From Spongiactinospora sp. TRM90649 (GTDB lineage Bacteria; Actinomycetota; Actinomycetes; Streptosporangiales; Streptosporangiaceae): 64,000 nt of DNA. The stretch lies in assembly GCF_029382225.1 (NCBI RefSeq), contig NZ_JARLTC010000044.1, positions 27,961 to 91,960 of the forward strand, in the 5' to 3' direction. A program made the position numbers and the translations under genes. Position 1 is the stretch's first letter, and each line of letters opens with the position of its first letter. This document shows positions 18,379 through 27,460 of this stretch, piece by piece. The notes beneath the pieces were generated by a model. That model did not search any database. It saw only the letters and a program-made list of their open reading frames with translations, and had not been told where the DNA came from.

Positions 18379-19230
18379 TCAGGCGGGCCGGCTGTCGCCG
18401 ATGACGGCCTGCCACTCCTCGAGGATGAAGTCGTACAGCTCACCGGGTCGTTCGCACACGAAGACGGGGACGCTGGCGGCCCGGGTGCGGGCGTGGCTGT
18501 AGAAGCCGAGCACAGCGGTGTCATCAAGCCGGTAGAAGGAGAACATGCGATCACCGGCCCGGTAGTAGATCTCGATGGTCGCGCCCATCTGGCTGCGCAG
18601 CGCGGCGTAGTCGGCCCGGGTGTCGGTGATGCGACGCCGGAGTTCGGCGACGGTGAGGTCGAAGCGGGCGGCCAGCACGGCGACGGTGCGCTCGTCGTCG
18701 GGGTCGGCCAGCACCACGCGGATGCGAGCGCCGGGCCGCGCGGCCAGGCGGGACAGGTCGCGGGCGTGCATCCGCGCCCACGTCTGTCCGTAGGCCATGT
18801 AGATGTCCAGCTCCCGGACATCGGCGAACAGGGCGCTCCATTGCATGTCGGTGAGGTAGGTCGTGCCGATCCTGGTCAGGCCGGCGGTTCGAACATCGGC
18901 CAGGATGTCCTCGCTCAGCGGCCGGTGATCCGGTGTCGCGGTGGCGAAGGCGGCCAGCCGGTTCCAGGCCACCAGCCAGCGAGGGTCCTCGCCGGGATTG
19001 ATCCCGCACGCCTGCAGAAAGGTGAGCATCATTGTCTTGCGCGGCAGGCGCTTGCCACCGAGCATGTCTCCGGTGCTGCTGCGGGGAAGGCTGCGTCCCT
19101 GGCGGCGGGCGCGCTGTTCCAGCTCCCGCAAAGAGGGATTGCCCGCGAGAAGCTGGGCGCGGCGCAGACATACCGCGAGGTCGGCCACGGTGTGCGCCTG
19201 GGTGGGATCCAGTTCTTCGGGGAGCGGCAC
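18379..19230 (-). CDS. XRE-like regulator with phospholipase-D-like C-terminal domain
   Basis: The product (about 283 residues from GTG 19230) begins PLPEELDPTQAHTVADLAVCL. It has the N-terminal helical domain common to actinomycete regulators that start LRRAQLLAGNPSLRELEQRA, followed by GKRLPRKTMMLTFLQACG. The C-terminal half (MQWSALFADVRELDIYMAYG, RIRVVLADPDD, FYSHARTR) looks like the PLD-fold sensor found in similar regulators, with no intact HKD motif. AGGAG precedes GTG 19230 closely. An ATG at 19338 would add 36 residues lacking coding character. It diverges from the radical SAM gene across a 198-base spacer and is the likely local regulator. Confidence 0.68.
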   Translation of the reverse strand: MPLPEELDPTQAHTVADLAVCLRRAQLLAGNPSLRELEQRARRQGRSLPRSSTGDMLGGKRLPRKTMMLTFLQACGINPGEDPRWLVAWNRLAAFATATPDHRPLSEDILADVRTAGLTRIGTTYLTDMQWSALFADVRELDIYMAYGQTWARMHARDLSRLAARPGARIRVVLADPDDERTVAVLAARFDLTVAELRRRITDTRADYAALRSQMGATIEIYYRAGDRMFSFYRLDDTAVLGFYSHARTRAASVPVFVCERPGELYDFILEEWQAVIGDSRPA

Positions 19231-19428
19231 GAGACTCCTGATCGACGGCGTCCAGCTGTCCGAAACTGTCCGTGCAGTGTAGCGATGCGATCGTTCGCCA
19301 CAGGGCTGATTCGCAGGTGAGCGGCTGTGACCTGGCATGGATGAGTCCGGGTCCGTCCGCGCCTCTTGGCGGCCTTCCTGTGATCGCGTGTGCTGGCCTC
19401 AGAGCCCGAGGCGACAGGAGCGAGGCCG
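19231..19428. promoter_or_regulatory. Divergent promoter region of XRE regulator and radical SAM operon
   Basis: The two genes start back to back here. A direct repeat CTGTCCG lies near 19256 and 19266 and might be part of an operator. No exact promoter hexamers were assigned. Confidence 0.35.
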
Positions 19429-21591
19429 ATGACCACGACCACGGCACACCAGCGCACGGCAGTCGTCGACGAGGCGTGGGGCAGTCGGCTGATCGCCGCG
19501 GTCGAGCACGCCACCGGTCATCGGCTGAACCAGGACCGGCGTGAGGTGCTACTGCGGATTCCGGCCGGCCAGCCGAACGTACTGTGCCACGCCCTCACTG
19601 GGGTCATGCCGGGAAAGGTCAGCGTGACCGGGACTCTCGAGCAGCGGCTGGTGGTAGCCGAACGTGCGCGGAACCTGGGCGGGTGGACCTTCGCCGATCT
19701 GGAGGGGCGTCCGCACGCCGCGCGGGACTGGCCCGAGTGGACGAACGGGCATCTCATGATCGACCAGCCGGAGGAGTGGCTGTCCGGAGGCCAGGTCAGC
19801 GTGGAGGGCGCTGAGCGGCTGCAACGGCCGCGAGTGCTGTTGGCCTCTCTATATCACCCGGAGTGGTTCCCGCTGCCGCGCTTCCCGTTGGCGATTTCCG
19901 ATTTGGCGCGGGCCGCCCGCCGTACACTGCTCGGCCAGATCACCCTGGTGGACATGCAGCTGAAGGTCAGCTTCGCCGACCTGCTCGCGGCGGTCGCCGC
20001 CGACGAGCCCGACATCGTCGGAGTGTCGGCGACGTTCGGCCAGCACGACCTGATGATCGCCCTGCTGGACCACCTGTACGCTTTGCCCGCACCGCCGCTG
20101 GTTCTGGCCGGGGGCAGCCTCACCGTCCGCAACGAAGCGCTCCTGCTCGACAGCTACCCCGAACTGCTGATCGCCCGTGGCGCCGGGGAGACCACGATCG
20201 CCGACACGCTCAGCCACTATCACGGGGACCTGCCACTGGCCGCGATCCCGGGTCTGGGCTACGCCGGCGCCGCGCGCGGTGGCGGCATGGCGGTACACCC
20301 GCGTCGGCGCACCGCCAAGGTGCCCAACGCCCGCCTGGTTGACTTTCTGCCTGAACTCGACCTGCTGGAGCGCACTCTGGAGTGCCATGGAGTGGCCCAG
20401 GTGGAGGCCTCGCGCGGCTGTACCTCGGCGTGCGGTTTCTGCCCGCGCGGTCACAAGGGGCTATGGGCTGCGGGCTCGGCCCAGCAGCTCGCCGTCGTGC
20501 TGCCTGAGCTCACCCGCACCTTCGATCGGCACCCGGACATCTCCAAGACCCTCTACCTGGTGGATGAGGAGTTCTTCGGCCGCGACCAGGGCGCCGTGGC
20601 CCGTGGCCTGGAGCTGGCGGGCCTGCTGCACGGCGCCGGTTTCGCGTGGGAGTCCTCCTGCCGCGTCGATCAGGTCGTCAGTCCGGAGCAGGATCGGGAC
20701 TGGCACGTGGAGCGGGCCCGGATGTGGCGGCGCCTGAACGGGCTCGGGCTGCGCCGGATGTTGTTCGGCGTGGAGTCCGGCGTCGACTCCATCCTGACTC
20801 GGTTCAACAAGGACGCCACTGGCGAGCAGAACGCTCTGGCGATCCGCACGCTGAGTGCGCTGGGCGTGCCGACGCGCTTCACCTACATCACCTTCGACCA
20901 GCTGATGAGCTTGACCGAGCTGCGCGCCACGCACGCCTTCCAGGGGCGGACCGATCTGCTGCTGGCCCCGCAGCCGCACCTGAGCGTAGAGGAGATCGTC
21001 GACGGCGTCCGTGACCCGGTCTGGGTCGCCGCGCACACGTCGGGCCGTCCCTTCCATGCCGGTATCTCCTACATGTTGGTCTCGATGGAGTGCCTGATCG
21101 GGGCGGCTTACACCCGCGCGGTCGCCGCGCACGGGCTGAGTGGCGCGATCGATCCCAGCATGGGCCGCATCGAGGCGCGCTTCGCCGATCAGCGCATCGG
21201 CGCCTGCTCGGTGCACGCGCAGATGTGGGTGGATCGCACCTTCGCCCTCGACTACACCCTGAAGAGCCTGGAGAAGATCGTGGACGGGACGCAGCGGGCC
21301 GTCCTGCACGCCGCGCGGGTCACGATCCGCGCGGCCGCCTACACGGTGTTCACCGCCATGCTCGCCCTCATCGAGCACACCGCCCCCTCCTCTGAGCTGA
21401 GCGAGCAGGCGCTGCGCGCGCTGATGGATGAGCAACTGCGCCACCTCCAAGAGGCCCTCAGCCGTCCCATCAGCCAGGCTTTACCGCTGTTGTCGCCCGA
21501 GAACGCCCAGCTCTTGCGTGCCGAGCACCGGCGCTGGCTCGCCGGTACCGGTTGGCGGCTCATCAACGCCGCCGACGCCTGCGGCGCCTGA
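19429..21591 (+). CDS. Cobalamin-binding-type radical SAM protein
   Basis: This 720-residue enzyme has the two-domain layout of class B radical SAM proteins. An N-terminal Rossmann-like B12-binding region (ITLVDMQLKVSFADLLAAV, DIVGVSATFGQHD, LAGGSLTVRNEALL) precedes the radical SAM core with SRGCTSACGFCPRG, a CX3CX2C cluster motif at about residue 330. A segment MLFGVESGVDSILTRFNK follows, as in the family. The C-terminal 200 residues are helical and unfamiliar. Such enzymes methylate unreactive carbons or rearrange carbon skeletons. ATG 19429 follows ACAGGAG. It opens the plus-strand run of biosynthesis-like genes. The B12 site lacks an obvious DxHxxG, so cobalamin binding is uncertain. Confidence 0.83.
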   Translation: MTTTTAHQRTAVVDEAWGSRLIAAVEHATGHRLNQDRREVLLRIPAGQPNVLCHALTGVMPGKVSVTGTLEQRLVVAERARNLGGWTFADLEGRPHAARDWPEWTNGHLMIDQPEEWLSGGQVSVEGAERLQRPRVLLASLYHPEWFPLPRFPLAISDLARAARRTLLGQITLVDMQLKVSFADLLAAVAADEPDIVGVSATFGQHDLMIALLDHLYALPAPPLVLAGGSLTVRNEALLLDSYPELLIARGAGETTIADTLSHYHGDLPLAAIPGLGYAGAARGGGMAVHPRRRTAKVPNARLVDFLPELDLLERTLECHGVAQVEASRGCTSACGFCPRGHKGLWAAGSAQQLAVVLPELTRTFDRHPDISKTLYLVDEEFFGRDQGAVARGLELAGLLHGAGFAWESSCRVDQVVSPEQDRDWHVERARMWRRLNGLGLRRMLFGVESGVDSILTRFNKDATGEQNALAIRTLSALGVPTRFTYITFDQLMSLTELRATHAFQGRTDLLLAPQPHLSVEEIVDGVRDPVWVAAHTSGRPFHAGISYMLVSMECLIGAAYTRAVAAHGLSGAIDPSMGRIEARFADQRIGACSVHAQMWVDRTFALDYTLKSLEKIVDGTQRAVLHAARVTIRAAAYTVFTAMLALIEHTAPSSELSEQALRALMDEQLRHLQEALSRPISQALPLLSPENAQLLRAEHRRWLAGTGWRLINAADACGA

Positions 21592-21693
21592 CCGGCTGTC
21601 GGTCTCACCGCAAAAGCCGGACGAACGCATCGGGGCCGGGTGAGGATCGAGCCAGCACCATCAGACCCGGCGGACGAAGGAGGCACGACCACC

Positions 21694-22413
21694 GTGGCCA
21701 TACGGCAGGCGCAGCGAGGACGGCTGATCGTCCTGGAAGGCCCAGACGGGATCGGCAAGACGACCCTTGCGCAAGCCCTGGCCGACACGATCTACTCCGA
21801 CGCCGTCCCCGGCACGCCCGCAGTCGGGGCGCAGCTGGTGTTCGTGCCGCGACGGCAGATCAGCCAGACCTCCCCCTACGCCCGCACTCTGATGACCCGG
21901 CTGGCCACCATGCTGTGGCACTCGGGCGATGCCCCCGATCTGACCGACGACTTCTGGGTGCACTTGCAGGCCTCCTGGTACAGCGCGCTGCGCACCAGCG
22001 TGGTTGACCCCGTCCTCGCCGTCGGCCATGACGTGATCATGGACGGTTGGTGGTTCAAGTTCTTCTCCAAGCTCCTGTTGCAAGGCTGGACTCAACCGGA
22101 CCTCGATGTGATCTTCGGCAGGGTGGCGGGCCCGGACGCGGTGATCGTGCTTACCGCCGACCTCGGTGCCCTGTATGACCGGCGCGGTGATTTCCAGCCT
22201 CGCGAGATGGGCATGCACGCCGGAGTCAGCGACTACGGCCGCCAGGCGTTCATCACCTACCAGCACGACGGGCTGAAGAACCTGCTCGCTTACGCCGACC
22301 AACACCGCTGGGCCGTCCTCGACCTGGACGCGGCCGCCTCGGTTGCCGACACCCTCGACCTGCTGCGGCCCCTGATCGCCCCCCTGCGACGACCCGAAGG
22401 AGAGCCCCTGTGA
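21694..22413 (+). CDS. Thymidylate-kinase-like P-loop kinase
   Basis: This 239-residue protein has the dTMP-kinase start VLEGPDGIGKTTLAQALAD, a perfect Walker A near residue 15, and a DGWWFKFFSK segment in place of the usual DRY motif. It is longer and more divergent than housekeeping Tmk, so it probably phosphorylates a different nucleotide or nucleoside-like intermediate. GTG 21694 is preceded by AAGGAGG at ideal distance; the open frame continues to 21640. The stop overlaps the start of the aminotransferase (TGATG), so it is coupled to the next step. Confidence 0.8.
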   Translation: MAIRQAQRGRLIVLEGPDGIGKTTLAQALADTIYSDAVPGTPAVGAQLVFVPRRQISQTSPYARTLMTRLATMLWHSGDAPDLTDDFWVHLQASWYSALRTSVVDPVLAVGHDVIMDGWWFKFFSKLLLQGWTQPDLDVIFGRVAGPDAVIVLTADLGALYDRRGDFQPREMGMHAGVSDYGRQAFITYQHDGLKNLLAYADQHRWAVLDLDAAASVADTLDLLRPLIAPLRRPEGEPL

Positions 22414-23651
22414 TGACCGCGCTGGCCGCACACGGCGGACCCATGACCCTGGAGGCGCCCAGGCCGCACTACCAGTGGCCCATCATCGACGCCTCCCTGG
22501 AAAAGGCGATCCTCGACCAAGCTCACCGCTCTTTGTCCGATCGCGACGCCACCGGCATCATCGGCGAGTACGAGCAGGCCTTCGCCGCCTTTCTCGGCCT
22601 GCAGCCCGGCCAGGTCGTGTCGATGGCCTCCGGGACCGCCGCCATCCACGCCACGGGCCACATCCTCGGCCTGCGCCCCGGCGATGCGATCCTCGCCCCC
22701 GCCTACACCTTCCTGGCCACCGCTTCCCCGTTCGCCTTCGAAGGCATCGAGGTCGTCTTCTGTGACGCAGACCCCACCACCGGGAACGTGAGCGCGCAGA
22801 GCCTGGCCGATCGGATGCAGCCGAACGTGAAAGCGGTGATCGTCACTCACATGTGGGGCATCCCATGCCCGATGGACGAGATCGCCGCCTTCTGCGCCGA
22901 GCACGACCTGGCCCTGCTGGAGGACTGCTCCCACGCCCACTTCGCCCGATGGGACGACCGGCCCGTCGGCACCTGGGGCGACCTGGCGGTCTTCTCCACC
23001 AACCAGAAGGCCATCACCACCGGGGAAGGTGGCATGTTGGTGGCCCGCGACCCGCGTCTGCGTGAGCTGGCCGTCCTGTTCGCCCACTACAACAAACGCT
23101 CCCGCGCCGAGATCGCCCCCAGCTCCGCGCACTTCCCGTTCGCCTTCACCGGCATGGGCCTCAAAGAGCGGATGACCACACTCGGCGCCGCCATCGGCGT
23201 CCACCAGCTCGCCCGCGCCGCCCATATCGAGGCCCACCGCCGCCACAACCTCGACACCTTCACCAAAGCGCTGGACGGCAACCCCGTCATCGCCCCCATC
23301 GTCGCGCCCGAGCGTGGTACCCACGGCCTGTACGTCCTCGGCTTGCGTTTCAACCCAGACCAAGCCAGCGTGACCCGAGATGAGTTCGTCCGGCTGTGCG
23401 TCGCCGAAGGCGCGCTGGACGTCGATGCGCCCGGCTCCACCCGCGACATCTCCGCCGAGCCGCTGTTCGCACGCCGAGACCCGCACGCCAGCTGGACACC
23501 CGCCCCCATTCACCCGGTCGACTTGCCCGGCGTGTCCGCCTTCCAGGACGCCTTCATCAAGATCCCAGCTTGGGGATACTCCGGCGATGAGGAACTGCTG
23601 GACGGTTACCTGGCCGCGCTGGCCAAGGTCAGCGAGCACGTGGCCCGATGA
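22413..23651 (+). CDS. DegT/DnrJ/EryC1/StrS-family PLP aminotransferase
   Basis: This protein of about 412 residues has the sugar-aminotransferase layout: SMASGTAAIHATGHILGL (PLP phosphate site), LLEDCSHAHFA (Asp binding the pyridine ring) and FSTNQKAITTGEGGM with the Schiff-base Lys near residue 198. In the family it puts an amino group on a keto sugar or cyclitol. ATG 22413 overlaps the kinase stop; a GTG at 22410 is an alternative. Its own stop overlaps the formyltransferase start as ATGA. An amino group made here is a natural substrate for the formyltransferase that follows. Confidence 0.9.
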   Translation: MTALAAHGGPMTLEAPRPHYQWPIIDASLEKAILDQAHRSLSDRDATGIIGEYEQAFAAFLGLQPGQVVSMASGTAAIHATGHILGLRPGDAILAPAYTFLATASPFAFEGIEVVFCDADPTTGNVSAQSLADRMQPNVKAVIVTHMWGIPCPMDEIAAFCAEHDLALLEDCSHAHFARWDDRPVGTWGDLAVFSTNQKAITTGEGGMLVARDPRLRELAVLFAHYNKRSRAEIAPSSAHFPFAFTGMGLKERMTTLGAAIGVHQLARAAHIEAHRRHNLDTFTKALDGNPVIAPIVAPERGTHGLYVLGLRFNPDQASVTRDEFVRLCVAEGALDVDAPGSTRDISAEPLFARRDPHASWTPAPIHPVDLPGVSAFQDAFIKIPAWGYSGDEELLDGYLAALAKVSEHVAR

Positions 23652-25078
23652 CCGCCCACTCCCAAGTCGGCACCAGCACGGGCATCGGTACCGCCACGGG
23701 CAGCCACCTGTCGGCGCCGGAGGCGGTCGACGCCGACTTCACTCCCGCGCACATTCTCGCTGGGTTCCCCCGAGTCGTCCGTTTCCTAGCGCCGGAACCG
23801 ATCGCGGAGGTGGCCGAAGCGGCCCTGGCCGGCCGCTGGTGGCAGCCCGGCCCCACCCCGCCTGCCATACCAGGCGGCGCCGCGCCCGGCACGCCACTCA
23901 GCGCGCCGCCCGGCACTGCGACCGATATGGCAGGCGATAGGGCGGCGGTAGAGAACACGACCGCTGAGACGGCGGTGGCATCACCCGGCGGCTGCGACGC
24001 CGACCTGCTGCACCGCTTCGAGACCGCCCGCCTGTGGCGGCCGCCGGTCCAAGCCCACACCCATGCCCTCACTCCCGCCATGGCGAAGGCGTGGCTGCTG
24101 CTCGCCGACCACTGGCTCGGCGTCAATGCCGCCAGCGGCGACCTGCGTTTCCTCAACGCCGCCTGCAAGCTCCTGGGCACCGTCTGGATGCGGCGGCACG
24201 CCGACCGGTGGAGCACGCCGGATCTCCTGCCGAACATCCAGGCCACCGCCGCCCTGGTTGACGACGCCTGCGCCGAGCTGGCCGATCGCCTCTCTCGTCG
24301 CTCGCTGCCACCCATGCCTGCACCGGCCGAGCCCAAGCCGGCCGTCTTTTCGCCGGTCGTTGATCCCACCGACGTTCCGGCCGCTGGGACGATGAAGACC
24401 GTCATCCTGGCCGGGGCCGGCTCCAGTAGCCCATCGGCCTTCCTCGCCTACGCGCGCGGCCTCGGTGTCGAGGCCGCCGCAGTGTGCTGGTACGGCTCAC
24501 CGCCCCAGCAGACGGTGAGCTCGGCCTACGACAGCGCCTGGTACCCGCCCGCCCCGTCGCATCGACCCAGCCCGGCCCCCAACCTACCGGCCACGCAGGC
24601 GCACGTCACCGCCTGGGAGGACGTCACGGTCGTCCTGGCACGGTGGCAGCCGGACCTGCTCATCCTGCTCGGCATGCCGATCGTTCCGCGCGAGATCCTG
24701 ACCATCCCCACTTTGGGCACCCTCAACGCGCACAACGGGGCGCTGCCCACCTACCGCGGCATGGACGCCGTCGCCTGGGCCTTGCTCAACAACGACCCGA
24801 TCATCTGTACCGTTCACCAGGTAGACGTTGGCGTCGACACCGGCCCCGTCCTGCTCACCCAACCTGTCTCCCTCGTCCCGATGCCGACCCTGCGCCAACG
24901 GGTGAAATCCACCCAGCTCACCCTGCTGGCTGCCATCACCGCCCACACCGCTACGACCGGCCACCTGCCCGAGGGCCAGCCCCAAGCCCCGCACCTGGCC
25001 AGGCAGTTCTATCGGCTGCATCCTCACCTAAAGCGCATCATGAACGCATCCCCCTACGGAACGGGAGACCAGCGATGA
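23648..25078 (+). CDS. Formyltransferase-family protein with a long N-terminal extension
   Basis: In this 476-residue protein the C-terminal half (about residues 248-440) is a formyltransferase fold: LLILLGMPIVPREIL, GTLNAHNGALPTYRG with the catalytic Asn and His, and VHQVDVGVDTGPVLL with the catalytic Asp region. The N-terminal 245 residues are not in the usual family. They contain a Pro/Ala-rich linker (about 88-120) and a helical domain (LRFLNAACKLLGTVWMRRHAD), suggesting a fused partner. Relatives transfer a formyl group from N10-formyltetrahydrofolate to an amine on tRNA or a sugar. It is coupled on both sides by ATGA overlaps. Confidence 0.85.
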   Translation: MTAHSQVGTSTGIGTATGSHLSAPEAVDADFTPAHILAGFPRVVRFLAPEPIAEVAEAALAGRWWQPGPTPPAIPGGAAPGTPLSAPPGTATDMAGDRAAVENTTAETAVASPGGCDADLLHRFETARLWRPPVQAHTHALTPAMAKAWLLLADHWLGVNAASGDLRFLNAACKLLGTVWMRRHADRWSTPDLLPNIQATAALVDDACAELADRLSRRSLPPMPAPAEPKPAVFSPVVDPTDVPAAGTMKTVILAGAGSSSPSAFLAYARGLGVEAAAVCWYGSPPQQTVSSAYDSAWYPPAPSHRPSPAPNLPATQAHVTAWEDVTVVLARWQPDLLILLGMPIVPREILTIPTLGTLNAHNGALPTYRGMDAVAWALLNNDPIICTVHQVDVGVDTGPVLLTQPVSLVPMPTLRQRVKSTQLTLLAAITAHTATTGHLPEGQPQAPHLARQFYRLHPHLKRIMNASPYGTGDQR

Positions 25079-25746
25079 TCACCACTGCGCACCCCATTTT
25101 TCGCGGCCTGGCCGACCTCGACTGGAACGACCCCGGCGCCATTCTGGACGGCTGCCAGCCCGTGTACGAAGTCATCACCACCGAGCCCGGCCTGCTGGGG
25201 GCCTTGTTGAACGCGATTCCCGGCGACCCCACCCTGGCCGGCATGTGCGAACGCTATGACTTCCTCGACAAACTCGTCCTGTACGCCGACGGCGACATCC
25301 GAATCCGGCTGCACCTGTACCGGCCCGGCTACTACGACCGGCCACACCACCACCGCTGGTCGTTCTTCTCCGGCATCTACCGAGGCCAATATCTCCACCG
25401 GATCTTCGGAGCCGACACCGACTTCGGCGAGCACACCGACCCCCGCACCCTCACCCCGATCCTGGTACGCCGCGAACGCCCCGGATCCAGCTACGCCCTG
25501 GACCACACCACCGTCCACACCGTCCAAGCCGACGCCGACACCATCTCCATCCTGGTACGCGGCCCTGCCACCCGCGACCGTTTCCTCATCCTCGACACCG
25601 AGAACGGAACCTCCTTCTGGGTGTACGGCGCGGCCAATGAAACACCCGAGCAGCGAGCGGCCAAACAAATGCACCCCGGCCAGCTCACCGACACCATCCG
25701 CCGCGTTGAGCACCTGACCGGCCTCACCAACAGCCAGGAGCAGTAG
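25075..25746 (+). CDS. Cupin-like protein
   Basis: This 223-residue protein has a cupin-type metal motif: YYDRPHHHRWSFFSGIYRG (three His), with a second strand SSYALDHTTVHTVQAD giving another His. The double-stranded beta-helix pattern and lack of other domains suggest a small dioxygenase or epimerase acting on a pathway intermediate. ATG 25075 overlaps the preceding stop as ATGA. The next gene starts immediately after its stop, so all six genes of this run are tightly packed. The exact reaction cannot be inferred. Confidence 0.7.
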   Translation: MITTAHPIFRGLADLDWNDPGAILDGCQPVYEVITTEPGLLGALLNAIPGDPTLAGMCERYDFLDKLVLYADGDIRIRLHLYRPGYYDRPHHHRWSFFSGIYRGQYLHRIFGADTDFGEHTDPRTLTPILVRRERPGSSYALDHTTVHTVQADADTISILVRGPATRDRFLILDTENGTSFWVYGAANETPEQRAAKQMHPGQLTDTIRRVEHLTGLTNSQEQ

Positions 25747-26562
25747 ATGCCCGACGACCTCATCCAAGAGGCGCTGTTCGGCAGCCTCGACGACGAGCCC
25801 GCCACCTCTGCACCAGCACCGGGCGAGCTGCGCGTGTGCGCCCTCAACATCAACAACCCGAGCATGCAGCGCGCTCAGCAGACCCTGTCATGGTTGCTGG
25901 CCAACCGCAGCAACGTGCTGATTCTGACCGAGCTCAAACCCTCCGACGGCACCAAGCTCGTCATCAGCGGGCTGACCGCCGAGGGCTTCGAGGTCTGCCT
26001 TCCGCCGAGCTGGGCGGGAGGGTCCTACTTCACTGCGGTGGCCACCCGTGGCCTGCCCCAGACATCGGTGGCCGGGCCAGGCGATCCCCGCGCTGTCGCT
26101 GTCGACGTCGAGCACGACGGCGAACAGATCAGAATCGTCGGCCTGTACGGGCCTACCAACGGCATGACCACCGACAGCAGCGACCGGCGCCGCGCCTTCC
26201 AAAAGACGTTCCTCGAATACCTCCACACCATCCGCCGCCCGAAACTCCTGCTGGCCGGAGACCTCAACATCGTCGAGCCCGGTCACCAGCCGCCCATGGC
26301 CTCCTTCGAAGAGCACGACTACGCCTTCTACACCGGCCTGCAGCGCCTCGGCCTGGTCGACGCCTTCCGCCAAGCCCACCCTGCCCTGCACGAGCACAGC
26401 TGGATCAGCGACCGGTACGGCGCGCAGCGCCTGGACCACCTGTTCGCCACCCCGGCCACCGGCACGCTGGTGAGCTGCGCCTACGACCACACCCCCCGCA
26501 CCAGCCGCATCACCGACCACGCTGCCCTGCTCGCTACCTTTACCTTGGGCGTCCCCGCGTAA
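25747..26562 (+). CDS. Endonuclease/exonuclease/phosphatase-family hydrolase
   Basis: This 271-residue member of the EEP superfamily has VCALNINNPS (first Asn strand), ILTELKPSD (catalytic Glu), LLLAGDLNIVEPG (Asp-Leu-Asn) and ITDHAALLATF (Asp-His). The family cleaves phosphodiesters in nucleic acids, inositol phosphates or lipids. In this operon, with a nucleotide-like kinase, it may remove a phosphate from an intermediate. A second EEP protein of different sequence lies at 35874-36662. The start abuts the preceding TAG and lacks a separate ribosome site, implying coupling. Confidence 0.85.
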   Translation: MPDDLIQEALFGSLDDEPATSAPAPGELRVCALNINNPSMQRAQQTLSWLLANRSNVLILTELKPSDGTKLVISGLTAEGFEVCLPPSWAGGSYFTAVATRGLPQTSVAGPGDPRAVAVDVEHDGEQIRIVGLYGPTNGMTTDSSDRRRAFQKTFLEYLHTIRRPKLLLAGDLNIVEPGHQPPMASFEEHDYAFYTGLQRLGLVDAFRQAHPALHEHSWISDRYGAQRLDHLFATPATGTLVSCAYDHTPRTSRITDHAALLATFTLGVPA

Positions 26563-26573
26563 GCTCCCTCACG

Positions 26574-26717
26574 GTGCCCTACTTCGGCTATCTGGCCGCC
26601 ACCAGGACCCTGTACGTGGACGACTACCCGAAGATCAACGACAGGGTTGAGGTTCACGCCACCGACCGCTTCATGACCGGGCTTCGGGGCCGCTCATCGC
26701 TGTGCACAGCCAGCTGA
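26574..26717 (+). other. Short open remnant after EEP gene
   Basis: From GTG 26574 a 47-residue frame (PYFGYLAATRTLYVDDYPKI and on) has coding character but no known family and no length to stand alone. It abuts the Nudix gene tail to tail and may be the remains of a gene cut off by rearrangement. Confidence 0.25.
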
Positions 26718-27311
26718 CTAGCTGACGGGAGCCAGTTCCAGCGCGCCGGTGAGCTTGGCCATGAACCGGAACATCTGTGGATCGAACTCGCCCACCCACG
26801 CTTCAGTGTCGTCCAGACCGAACCAGCGGCACGCGGAGAACTCAGCCGGATCGGGGACGATCTCCTGGCCCTGGTCGGCGGAAAAGACGAACCAAAGCGT
26901 CACATCGGTGTGTGGGTGTGGCGGCCGAGTCTCGGTGACCGTCAGGAAGAACGGCTCCGACCCGAACTGCGGATGGAAGGGGGGAGCGATCTTCAACTCC
27001 TCATCCAACTCCCGTACCACCGTGACCCGCGGATCCTCATCAGGGTCCACATGCCCACCGGGCATGAGCCAGGCCTTCGCCTTCGCGTGATCGACGAGCA
27101 TTAGGCTTCGCTCCGCCTCATCCAACAGCGCGGCATACACCGCTAGATGACGGTGCGGAGTCGCCGGCTTGGCCACGCGAAACAGCGGATGACCGGCATC
27201 GATCCAATCGCGCATCCACTGCTGATCGGATGCCTCTCGATCGTCATACGGGACAACGGCCTGCACCAGGTCTCGAACAACTCGCCGCGAGTCATGCTGA
27301 ATGCCGGGCAT
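26718..27311 (-). CDS. Nudix hydrolase
   Basis: This 197-residue protein carries a full Nudix box at about residues 84-106: GGHVDPDEDPRVTVVRELDEEL, matching GX5EX7REUXEEXGU with the metal-binding REXXEE Glu residues. The MPGG segment and WFVFSADQ strand agree with the fold. Family members hydrolyse nucleoside diphosphates linked to another moiety. ATG 27311 follows GGAAGG. It is convergent with the biosynthesis-like operon, so it may process its nucleotide-linked products or act in housecleaning. Confidence 0.9.
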   Translation of the reverse strand: MPGIQHDSRRVVRDLVQAVVPYDDREASDQQWMRDWIDAGHPLFRVAKPATPHRHLAVYAALLDEAERSLMLVDHAKAKAWLMPGGHVDPDEDPRVTVVRELDEELKIAPPFHPQFGSEPFFLTVTETRPPHPHTDVTLWFVFSADQGQEIVPDPAEFSACRWFGLDDTEAWVGEFDPQMFRFMAKLTGALELAPVS

Positions 27312-27460
27312 CGGACACCTTCCGCTGATGAGAACTGGTGAAACTTCTGCCCATCCACGCTCACCAGTGCAGGCACCCTACCGACCACAGACCATTTGCG
27401 CCCGTCCATCAGCCGGACATGTCAAATGGCGTCTGTCAGCCGGCGATCCCTCTTAGTTAG

